Assembly (NCBI RefSeq): GCF_029227915.1
Contig: NC_079886.1
Coordinates: 3,844,001-3,908,000, forward strand
DNA length: 64,000 bases
Source: Hydractinia symbiolongicarpus
Lineage: Eukaryota > Cnidaria > Hydrozoa > Anthoathecata > Hydractiniidae
Direction of reading: 5' to 3'
Below are positions 12,901-25,300 of the stretch, in pieces; the first letter of the stretch is position 1, and every line of letters starts with the position of its first letter. The notes beneath the pieces are model-generated. The model saw only the letters and a list, made by a program, of their open reading frames with translations, was not told the DNA's origin and did no database searches. The position numbers and the translations under genes were made by a program.

Positions 12901-15900
12901 AACTCAGTGATTACACTGGGCGCAGTGGTAGCGCTTCATTTAAAAATGTAGATATATAATTCATTTTTTACTGTGGGGCCAAGCCTAGCCGTTATCGCAC
13001 GCTGAAGAAATACAGACAGTTTCAAATACTACATTTCATTGACTTTCTAACGGTGTCAGCCCGTTTGAGTTACAACAGTTGAGTCACATTTTCGTACCAA
13101 CATGTATTTAGCGATATTTTTCTGATATTACCAGGTTGCATCGCTTTTAACAGTGAAACATTTGACTGTGGGACTTAATTGAACTGATTTTGGACTGTGA
13201 CCTGACAAATATGATGAATGAGAAAATTGGACTCCATGAAGTAACATTCTTCTTAAATTGGCATGATTGCCGGTACTCAGCGATTACACTGGGTGCTGTG
13301 GTAGCGCTTCATTTAAAAATGCAGATAAATAAGTCATTTTTTACTGTAGGACCAATCCTAGCCGTTATCGCACGCTGAAGAAATAGAGACAGTTTCAAAA
13401 ACTACATTTCATTTGTTTTCTAACGGTTTCAGTCCGTTTCAGTTACAACGGTTGCGTCACATATTCGTACCAACATGTATTTAGCGATATTTTTCTGATA
13501 TTACTAGGTTGCATCGCTTTTAACAGTGAAACGATTGACTGTGGGATTTACTTGAACTGATTTTGGACTTTAACTTTATAAATAAGATAATTGAGACAAT
13601 TGGACTGCATGCAATAACAATCTTCTTAAATTGGCATGATTGACGGAACTCAGCGATTACACTGGGCGCTGTGGTAGCGCTTCATTTAAAAATGTAGATA
13701 TATAAGTCATTTTTTACTGTGGGACCAAGCCTAGCCGTTATCGCAGGCTGAAGAAATACAGACAGTTTCAAATACTACATTTCGTTGGCTTTTCTAACGG
13801 TATCAGTCCGTTTCTGTTACAACGGTTGCGTCACATATTCGTACCAACATGTATTTAGCGATATTTTTCTGATATTACTAGATTGCATCGCTTTTAACAG
13901 TGAAAACGATTGACTGTGGGACTTAATTGAACTGATTTTGGACTGTGACCTTACAAATGTGAAAAATGAGACAATTGGACTCCATGAAATAACATTCTTC
14001 TTAAATTGGCATGATTGACGGAACTCAGCGATTACACGCGGCGCTGTGGTAGCGCTTCATTTAAAAATGTAGATATGTAAGTCATTTTTTACTGTGGGAC
14101 CAATACTAGCCGTCATCGCACGCTGAAGAAATTGAGACAGTTTCAAAAACTACATTTCATTGACTTTCTAACGGTGTCAGTCCGTTTGAGTTACAACAGT
14201 TGGGTCACATTTTCGTACCAACATGTATTTAGCGATATTTTTCTGATATTACTAGGTTGCATCGCTTTTAACAGTGAAACAGCTGACTGTGGGACTTAAT
14301 TGAACTGATTTTGGACTGTGACCTGACATATATGATGAATGAGAAAAGTGCACTCCATGAAGTAACATTTTTCTTAAATTGGCATGATTGCCGGTACTCA
14401 GCGATTACACTGGGTGCTGTGGTAGCGCTTCATTTAAAAATGCAGATAAATAAGTCATTTTTAACTGTAGGACCAATCCTAGCTGTTATTACACGCTGAA
14501 GAAATAGAGACAGTTTCAAAAACTACATTTCATTTGTTTTCTAACGGTTTCAGTCCGTTTCAGTTACAACGGTTGCGTCACATATTCGTACCAAAATGTA
14601 TTTAGCGATATTTTTCTGATATTACTAGGTTGCATCGCTTTTAACAGTGAAACGATTGACTGTGGGATTTACTTGAACTGATTTTGGACTTTAACTTTAT
14701 AAATGTGATGATTGAGACAATTGGACTCCATGCAATAACAATCTTCTTAAATTGGCATGATTGACGGAACTCAGTGATTACACTGGGCGCAGTGGTAGCG
14801 CTTCATTTAAAAATGTAGATATATAATTCATTTTTTACTGTGGGGCCAAGCCTAGCCGTTATCGCACGCTGAAGAAATACAGACAGTTTCAAATACTACA
14901 TTTCATTGACTTTCTAACGGTGTCAGCCCGTTTGAGTTACAACAGTTGAGTCACATTTTCGTACCAACATGTATTTAGCGATATTTTTCTGATATTACCA
15001 GGTTGCATCGCTTTTAACAGTGAAACATTTGACTGTGGGACTTAATTGAACTGATTTTGGACTGTGACCTGACAAATATGATGAATGAGAAAATTGGACT
15101 CCATGAAGTAACATTCTTCTTAAATTGGCATGATTGCCGGTACTCAGCGATTACACTGGGTGCTGTGGTAGCGCTTCATTTAAAAATGCAGATAAATAAG
15201 TCATTTTTTACTGTAGGACCAATCCTAGCCGTTATCGCACGCTGAAGAAATAGAGACAGTTTCAAAAACTACATTTCATTTGTTTTCTAACGGTTTCAGT
15301 CCGTTTCAGTTACAACGGTTGCGTCACATATTCGTACCAACATGTATTTAGCGATATTTTTCTGATATTACTAGGTTGCATCGCTTTTAACAGTGAAACG
15401 ATTGACTGTGGGATTTACTTGAACTGATTTTGGACTTTAACTTTATAAATAAGATAATTGAGACAATTGGACTGCATGCAATAACAATCTTCTTAAATTG
15501 GCATGATTGACGGAACTCAGCGATTACACTGGGCGCTGTGGTAGCGCTTCATTTAAAAATGTAGATATATAAGTCATTTTTTACTGTGGGACCAAGCCTA
15601 GCCGTTATCGCAGGCTGAAGAAATACAGACAGTTTCAAATACTACATTTCGTTGGCTTTTCTAACGGTATCAGTCCGTTTCTGTTACAACGGTTGCGTCA
15701 CATATTCGTACCAACATGTATTTAGCGATATTTTTCTGATATTACTAGATTGCATCGCTTTTAACAGTGAAAACGATTGACTGTGGGACTTAATTGAACT
15801 GATTTTGGACTGTGACCTTACAAATGTGAAAAATGAGACAATTGGACTCCATGAAATAACATTCTTCTTAAATTGGCATGATTGACGGAACTCAGCGATT

Positions 15901-16810
15901 ACACGCGGCGCTGTGGTAGCGCTTCATTTAAAAATGTAGATATGTAAGTCATTTTTTACTGTGGGACCAATACTAGCCGTCATCGCACGCTGAAGAAATT
16001 GAGACAGTTTCAAAAACTACATTTCATTGACTTTCTAACGGTGTCAGTCCGTTTGAGTTACAACAGTTGGGTCACATTTTCGTACCAACATGTATTTAGC
16101 GATATTTTTCTGATATTACTAGGTTGCATCGCTTTTAACAGTGAAACAACTGACTGTGGGACTTAATTGAACTGATTTTGGACTGTGACCTGACATATAT
16201 GATGAATGAGAAAAGTGCACTCCATGAAGTAACATTTTTCTTAAATTGGCATGATTGCCGGTACTCAGCGATTACACTGGGTGCTGTGGTAGCGCTTCAT
16301 TTAAAAATGCAGATAAATAAGTCATTTTTAACTGTAGGACCAATCCTAGCTGTTATTACACGCTGAAGAAATAGAGACAGTTTCAAAAACTACATTTCAT
16401 TTGTTTTCTAACGGTTTCAGTCCGTTTCAGTTACAACGGTTGCGTCACATATTCGTACCAAAATGTATTTAGCGATATTTTTCTGATATTACTAGGTTGC
16501 ATCGCTTTTAACAGTGAAACGATTGACTGTGGGATTTACTTGAACTGATTTTGGACTTTAACTTTATAAATGTGATGATTGAGACAATTGGACTCCATGC
16601 AATAACAATCTTCTTAAATTGGCATGATTGACGGAACTCAGTGATTACACTGGGCGCAGTGGTAGCGCTTCATTTAAAAATGTAGATATATAATTCATTT
16701 TTTACTGTGGGGCCAAGCCTAGCCGTTATCGCACGCTGAAGAAATACAGACAGTTTCAAATACTACATTTCATTGACTTTCTAACGGTGTCAGCCCGTTT
16801 GAGTTACAAC
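12900..16810 (+). repeat. Satellite higher-order repeat, 1867 bp (five monomers)
   Basis: Two adjacent near-identical copies of a five-monomer unit lie at about 12.9-14.77 kb and 14.77-16.8 kb. The same rare variants recur 1867 bp apart, for example AATAAGATAATTGAGAC (13580 and 15447), GCAGGCTGAAG (13743 and 15610), CACGCGGCGCTG (14035 and 15902) and CAGTGATTACACTGGGCGCA (14772 and 16639). The run ends near 16810, where the next monomer switches to a TTTTTTTGATATT variant. Confidence 0.88.
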
Positions 16811-18300
16811 AGTTGGGTCACATTTTCGTACCAACATGTATTTAGCGATATTTTTTTGATATTACTAGGTTGCATCGCTTTTAACAGTGAAACGATTAAC
16901 TGTGGGACTTAATTGAACTGATTTTGGACTGTGACCTTACAAATGTGATGAATGAGACAATTGCACTCCATGAAATAACATTCTTCTTAAATTGGCATGA
17001 TTGCCGGAACTCAGCGGTTAATCTGGGTGCTGTGGTAGCGCTTCATTTAAAAATGCAGATAAATAAGTCATTTTTTACTGTAGGACCAATCCTAGCTGTT
17101 ATCGCACGCTGAAGAAATAGAGACAGTTTCAAATACTACATTTCATTGACTTTCTAACGGTGTCAGCCCGTTTGAGTTACAACAGTTGAGTCACATTTTC
17201 GTACCAACATGTATTTAGCGATATTTTTCTGATATTACTAGGTTGCATCGCTTTTAACAGTGAAACGATTGACTGTGGGATTTACTTGAACTGATTTTGG
17301 ACTTTAACTTTATAAATGTGATAGTTGAGACAATTGGACTCCATGCAACAACAATCTTCTTAAATTGGCATGATTGACTTAACTCAGCGATTACACTGGG
17401 CGCTGTGGTAGCGCTTCATTTAAAAATGTAGATATATAAGTCATTTTTTACTGTGGGACCAAGCCTAGCCGTTATCGCAGGCTGAAGAAATACAGACAGT
17501 TTCAAATACTACATTTCGTTGGCTTTTCTAACGGTATCAATCCGTTTCTGTTACAACGGTTGCGTCACATATTCGTACCAACATGTATTTAGCGATATTT
17601 TTTTGATATTACTAGGTTGCATCGCTTTTAACAGTGAAACGATTAACTGTGGGACTTAATTGAACTGATTTTGGACTGTGACCTTACAAATGTGATGAAT
17701 GAGACAATTGCACTCCATGAAATAACATTCTTCTTAAATTGGCATGATTGCCGGAACTCAGCGGTTAATCTGGGTGCTGTGGTAGCGCTTCATTTAAAAA
17801 TGCAGATAAATAAGTCATTTTTTACTGTAGGACCAATCCTAGATGTTATCGCACGCTGAAGAAATAGAGACAGTTTCAAATACTACATTTCATTGACTTT
17901 CTAACGGTGTCAGCCCGTTTGAGTTACAACAGTTGAGTCACATTTTCGTACCAACATGTATTTAGCGATATTTTTCTGATATTACTAGGTTGCATCGCTT
18001 TTAACAGTGAAACGATTGACTGTGGGATTTACTTGAACTGATTTTGGACTTTAACTTTATAAATGTGATAGTTGAGACAATTGGACTCCATGCAACAACA
18101 ATCTTCTTAAATTGGCATGATTGACTTAACTCAGCGATTACACTGGGCGCTGTGGTAGCGCTTCATTTAAAAATGTAGATATATAAGTCATTTTTTACTG
18201 TGGGACCAAGCCTAGCCGTTATCGCAGGCTGAAGAAATACAGACAGTTTCAAATACTACATTTCGTTGGCTTTTCTAACGGTATCAATCCGTTTCTGTTA
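16810..18300 (+). repeat. Satellite higher-order repeat, 747 bp (dimer)
   Basis: A two-monomer unit occurs twice in direct succession, about 16.81-17.56 and 17.56-18.3 kb. Markers 747 bp apart are GAGACAATTGCACTCC (16955 and 17702) and GCAACAACAATC (17345 and 18092). The second copy also forms the start of the following 2239-bp unit, so the dimer is nested in a larger repeat. Confidence 0.85.
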
Positions 18301-21300
18301 CAACGGTTGCGTCACATATTCGTACCAACATGTATTTAGCGATATTTTTCTGATATTACTAGATTGCATCGCTTTTAACAGTGAAAACGATTGACTGTGG
18401 GACTTAATTGAACTGATTTTGGACGGTGACCTTACAAATGTGAAAAATGAGACAATTGGACTCCATGAAATAACATTCTTCTTAAATTGGCATGATTGAC
18501 GGAACTCAGCGATTACACTCGGCGCTGTGGTAGCGCTTCATTTAAAAATGTAGATATGTAAGTCATTTTTTACTGTGGGACCAATACTATCCGTCATCGC
18601 ACGCTGAAGAAATTGAGACAGTTTCAAAAACTACATTTCATTGACTTTCTAACGGTGTCAGCCCGTTTGAGTTACAACAGTTGGGTCACATTTTCGTACC
18701 AACATGTATTTAGCGATATTTTTCTGATATTACTAGGTTGCATCGCTTTTAACAGTGAAACAATTGACTGTGGGACTTAATTGAACTGATTTTGGACTGT
18801 GACCTGACATATATGATGAATGAGAAAAGTGCACTCCATGAAGTAACATTCTTCTTAAATTGCCATGATTGCCGGTACTCAGCGATTACACTGGGTGCTG
18901 TGGTAGCGCTTCATTTAAAAATGCAGATAAATAAGTCATTTTTAACTGTAGGACCAATCCTAGCTGTTATTACACGCTGAAGAAATAGAGACAGTTTCAA
19001 AAACTACATTTCATTTGTTTTCTAACGGTTTCAGTCCGTTTCAGTTACAACGGTTGCGTCACATATTCGTACCAAAATGTATTTAGCGATATTTTTCTGA
19101 TATTACTAGGTTGCATCGTTTTTAACAGTGAAACGATTGACTTTGGGATTTACTTGAACTGATTTTGGACTTTAACTTTATAAATGTGATGATTGAGACA
19201 ATTGGACTCCATGCAATAACAATCTTCTTAAATTGGCATGATTGACCGAACTCAGTGATTACACTGGGCGCAGTGGTAGCGCTTCATTTAAAAATGTAAA
19301 TATATAATTCATTTTTTACTGTGGGGCCAAGCCTAGCCGTTATCGCACGCTGAAGAAATACAGACAGTTTCAAATACTACATTTCGTTGACTTTCTAACG
19401 GTATCAGTCCGTTTCTGTTACAACAGTTGCGCCACATATTCGTACCAACATGTATTTAGCGATATTTTTCTAATATTACTAGATTACATCACTTTTAACA
19501 GTGAAACAATTGAATGTGGGACTTAATTGAACTGATTTTGGACTTTAAATTTATAAATGCAATAATTGAGAGAATTGAACTCCATGAAATAAAATTATTC
19601 TGAATTTGACATGATTGCTAGAACTCAACGATTACACTGGGCGCTGGGTAGCGCTTCATTTAAAAATGTAGATATGTAAGTCATTTTTTACTGTGGGACC
19701 AATCCTAGCCGTTATCGCACGCTGAAGAAATTGACACAGTTTCAAAAACTACATTTCATTGATTTTCTAACGGTGTCAGCCCGTTTCAGTTACAACAGTT
19801 GGGTCACATTTTCGTACCAACATGTATTTAGCGATATTTTTTTGATATTACTAGGTTGCATCGCTTTTAACAGTGAAACGATTAACTGTGGGACTTAATT
19901 GAACTGATTTTGGACTGTGACCTTACAAATGTGATGAATGAGACAATTGCACTCCATGAAATAACATTCTTCTTAAATTGGCATGATTGCCGGAACTCAG
20001 CGGTTAATCTGGGTGCTGTGGTAGCGCTTCATTTAAAAATGCAGATAAATAAGTCATTTTTTACTGTAGGACCAATCCTAGCTGTTATCGCACGCTGAAG
20101 AAATAGAGACAGTTTCAAATACTACATTTCATTGACTTTCTAACGGTGTCAGCCCGTTTGAGTTACAACAGTTGAGTCACATTTTCGTACCAACATGTAT
20201 TTAGCGATATTTTTCTGATATTACTAGGTTGCATCGCTTTTAACAGTGAAACGATTGACTGTGGGATTTACTTGAACTGATTTTGGACTTTAACTTTATA
20301 AATGTGATAGTTGAGACAATTGGACTCCATGCAACAACAATCTTCTTAAATTGGCATGATTGACTTAACTCAGCGATTACACTGGGCGCTGTGGTAGCGC
20401 TTCATTTAAAAATGTAGATATATAAGTCATTTTTTACTGTGGGACCAAGCCTAGCCGTTATCGCAGGCTGAAGAAATACAGACAGTTTCAAATACTACAT
20501 TTCGTTGGCTTTTCTAACGGTATCAATCCGTTTCTGTTACAACGGTTGCGTCACATATTCGTACCAACATGTATTTAGCGATATTTTTCTGATATTACTA
20601 GATTGCATCGCTTTTAACAGTGAAAACGATTGACTGTGGGACTTAATTGAACTGATTTTGGATTGTGACCTTACAAATGTGAAAAATGAGACAATTGGAC
20701 TCCATGAAATAACATTCTTCTTAAATTGGCATGATTGACGGAACTCAGCGATTACACTCGGCGCTGTGGTAGCGCTTCATTTAAAAATGTAGATATGTAA
20801 GTCATTTTTTACTGTGGGACCAATACTAGCCGTCATCGCACGCTGAAGAAATTGAGACAGTTTCAAAAACTACATTTCATTGACTTTCTAACGGTGTCAG
20901 CCCGTTTGAGTTACAACAGTTGGGTCACATTTTCGTACCAACATGTATTTAGCGATATTTTTCTGATATTACTAGGTTGCATCGCTTTTAACAGTGAAAC
21001 AATTGACTGTGGGACTTAATTGAACTGATTTTGGACTGTGACCTGACATATATGATGAATGAGAAAAGTGCACTCCATGAAGTAACATTCTTCTTAAATT
21101 GCCATGATTGCCGGTACTCAGCGATTACACTGGGTGCTGTGGTAGCGCTTCATTTAAAAATGCAGATAAATAAGTCATTTTTAACTGTAGGACCAATCCT
21201 AGCTGTTATTACACGCTGAAGAAATAGAGACAGTTTCAAAAACTACATTTCATTTGTTTTCTAACGGTTTCAGTCCGTTTCAGTTACAACGGTTGCGTCA

Positions 21301-22360
21301 CATATTCGTACCAAAATGTATTTAGCGATATTTTTCTGATATTACTAGGTTGCATCGCTTTTAACAGTGAAACGATTGACTGTGGGATTTACTTGAACTG
21401 ATTTTGGACTTTAACTTTATAAATGTGATGATTGAGACAATTGGACTCCATGCAATAACAATCTTCTTAAATTGGCATGATTGACGGAACTTAGTGATTA
21501 CACTGGGCGCAGTGGTAGCGCTTCATTTAAAAATGTAGATATATAATTCATTTTTTACTGTGGGACAAATCTTAGCCGTTATTGCACGCTGAAGAAATTA
21601 AGACAGTTTCAAAAACTACATTTCATTGACTTTCAAACGGTTTCAGTCCGTTTCTGTTACAACGGTTGCGCCACATATTCGTACCAACATGTATTTAGCG
21701 ATATTTTTCTAATATTACTAGATTGCATCACTTTTAACAGTGAAACAATTGAATGTGGGACTTAATTGAACTGATTTCGGACTTTAAATTTATAAATGCA
21801 ATAATTGAGAGAATTGAACTCCAAGAAATAAAATTATTCTGAATTTGACATGATTGCTAGAACTCAACGATTACACTGGGCGCTGGGTAGCGCTTCATTT
21901 AAAAATGTAGATATGTAAGTCATTTTTTACTGTGGGACCAATCCTAGCCGTTATCGCACGCTGAAGAAATTGACACAGTTTCAAAAACTACATTTCATTG
22001 ATTTTCTAACGGTGTCAGCCCGTTTCAGTTACAACAGTTGGGTCACATTTTCATACCAACATGTATTTAGCGATATTTTTTTGATATTACTAGGTTGCAT
22101 CGCTTTTAACAGTGAAACGATTAACTGTGGGACTTAATTGAACTGATTTTGGACTGTGACCTTACAAATGTGATGAATGAGACAATTGCACTCCATGAAA
22201 TAACATTCTTCTTAAATTGGCATGATTGCCGGAACTCAGCGGTTAATCTGGGCGCTGTGGTAGCGCTTCATTTAAAAATGCAGATAAATAAGTCATTTTT
22301 TACTGTAGGACCAATCCTAGCTGTTATCGCACGCTGATGAAATAGAGACAGTTTCAAAAA
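17570..22360 (+). repeat. Satellite higher-order repeat, 2239 bp (six monomers)
   Basis: Two near-identical six-monomer copies lie at about 17.57-19.81 and 19.81-22.05 kb. A third copy starts and fades near 22.36 kb. Shared landmarks at 2239-bp offset include TTTTTTTGATATTACTAGG (17598 and 19837), CACTCGGCGCTG (18516 and 20755) and a divergent monomer with CGCTGGGTAGCGC (19640 and 21879). That monomer lacks two bases in the otherwise conserved GCGCTGTGGTAGCGC block. Confidence 0.88.
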
Positions 22361-25300
22361 CTACATTTCATTTTTTTTATAACGGTATCAGTCCGTTTCA
22401 GTTACAACAGTTGCGTCACATATTCTTACCAACATGTATTTAGCGATATTTTTCTGATATTACTTGGTTGCATCGCTTTTAACAGTGAAACAATTGACTG
22501 TGGGACTTAATTGAACTGATTTTGGACTAAGACCTGACAAATGTGATGAACGAGACAATTGGACTCCATAAAATAACATTCTTCTTAAAATGGCAAGATT
22601 ACCGGAACTCAGCGATTACACTGGGTGCTGTGGTAGCGCTTCATTTAAAAATGCAGATAAAAAAGTCATTTTATACTGTGGGACCAATCCTAGCCGTCAT
22701 CGCACGCTGAAGAAATTGAGACAGTTTCAAAAACTACATTTCATTGACTTTCTAACAGTATCAGTCCGTTTCAGTTACAACGCTTGGGTCACATTTTCGT
22801 ACCAACATGTATTTAGCGATATTTTTCTGATATTACTAGGTTGCATCGCTTTTAACAGTGAAACGATTGAGTGTGGGACTTAATTGAACTGATTTTGGAC
22901 TTTAACTTTATATATGTGATAAATGAGATAATTGGACACCATAAAATAACATTCTTCTTAAATTTGCTTGATTGCCGGAACTCAGCGGTTAAACTAGGCG
23001 CTGTGGTAGCGCTTCATTTAAAAATGTAGATATATAAGTCATTTTTTACTGTGTGACCACTCCTAGCCGCTATCGCACGCCGAAGAAGTTGAGGCATTTT
23101 CGAAAAATACATTTCATTGACTTTCTAACAGTATCAGTCCGTTTCAGTTACAACGCTTGGGTCACATTTTCGTACCAACATGTATTTAGCGATATTTTTC
23201 TGATATTACTAGGTTGCATCGCTTTTAACAGTGAAACGATTGAATGTGGGACTTAATTGAACTGATTTTGGACCTTATCTTTATAAATGCAATAATTGAG
23301 AGAATTGAACTCCAAGAAATAAAATTATTCTGAATTTGACATGATTGCTAGAACTCAGCGATTACACTTGGTGCTGTGGTAGCGCTTCATTTAAAAATGT
23401 AGATATGTAAGTCATTTTTTACTGTGGGAGCAACCTAGCCGTTATCGCACGCTGAAGAGATTGAGACAGTTTCAAAAACTACATTTCATTGACTTTCTAA
23501 CAGTGTCAGCCCGTTTGAGTTACAACAGTTGGGTCACACTTTCGTACCAACATGTATTTTGCTATATTTTTCTGATATTACTAGGTTGTATCGCTTTTAA
23601 CAGTGAAACGATTGACTGTGGGACTTAATTGAACTGATTTTGGACTTTAACTTTATATATGTGATAATTGAGACAATTGGACTCCATAAAATAACATTCT
23701 TCTTAAATTGGCATGATTTCCAGAACTCAACGGTTAAACTGGTCGCTGTGGTAGCGCTTCATTTAAAAATGCAGATATATAAGTCATTTTTTACTGTGGG
23801 ACCAATCCTAGCCGCTATCGCACGCCGAAGAAATTGAGACATTTTCGAAAACTACATTTCATTGACTTTCTAACGGTATCAGTCCGTTTCAGTTACAACA
23901 CTTTGGTCACATTTTTGTACCAACATGTATTTAGCAATATATTTCTGATTAGGTTGCATCGCTTTTAACAGTGAAACAATTGACTGTGGGACTTAATTGA
24001 ACTGATTTTGGACTGTGACTTGACAAATGTGATGAATGAGACAATTGGACTCCATGAAATAACATTCTTCTTGTACTCAGCGATTAAACTGGGTGCTGTG
24101 GTAGCGCTTAATTTAAAAATGCAGATAAATAAGTCATTTTTTACTGTAGGACCAATCCTAGCTGTTATCGCACGCTGAAGAAATAGAGACAGTTTCAAAA
24201 ACTACATTTCATTTGTTTTCTAACGGTATCAGTTCGTTTCAGTTACAACGGTTGCGTCACATATTTGTACCAACATGTATTTAGCGATATTTTTCTGATA
24301 TTACTTGGTTGCATCGCTTTTAACAGTGAAACAATTGACTGTGGGACTTAATTGAACTGATTTTGGACTGTGACCTGACAAAAGTGATGAATGAGAAAAT
24401 TGGACTCCATGAAATAACATTCTTCTTAAATTGGCATGATTGCCGGTACTCAGCGATTACACTGGGTGCTGTGGTAGCGCTTCATTTAGAAATGCAGATA
24501 AATAAGTCATTTTTTACTGTAGGGCCAATCCTAGCTGTTATCGCACGCTGAAGAAATACAGACAGTTTCAAAAACTACATTTCGTTGACTTTCTAACAGT
24601 ATCAGTCCGTTTCTGTTACAACGGTTGCGTCACATATTCGTACCAACATGTATTTAGCGATATTTTTCTGATATTACTAAATTGCATCGCTTTTAACAGT
24701 GAAACGATTGACTGTGGGACTTAATTGAACTGATTTTGGACTTTAACTTTATAAATGCAATAATTGAGAGAATTGAACTCCAAGAAATAAAATTATTCTG
24801 AATTTGACATAATTGCTAGAATTCAGCGATTACACTGGGCGCTGTGGTAGCGCTTCATTTAAAAATGTAGATATGTAAGTCGTTTTTTACTGTGGGACCA
24901 ATCCTAGCCGTTATCGCACGCTGAAGAAATTGAGACAGTTTCAAAAACTACATTTCATTGAAATTCTTACGGTGTCAGCCCGTTTCAGTTACAACAGTTG
25001 GGTCACATTTTCGTACCAACATGTATTTAGCGATATTTTTCTGATATTACTAGGTTGCATCGCTTTTAACAGTGAAACGATTGACTGTGGGACTTAATTG
25101 AACTGATTTTGGACTGTGACCTTACAAATGTGATGAATGAGACAATTGGACTCCATGAAATAACATTCTTCTTAAATTGGCATGATTGCCGGAACTCAGC
25201 GGTTAAACTGGGCGCTGTGGTAGCGCTTCATTTAAAAATGTAGATATATAATTCATTTTTTACTGTGGGACTAATCCTAGCCGCTATCGCACGCAGAAGA

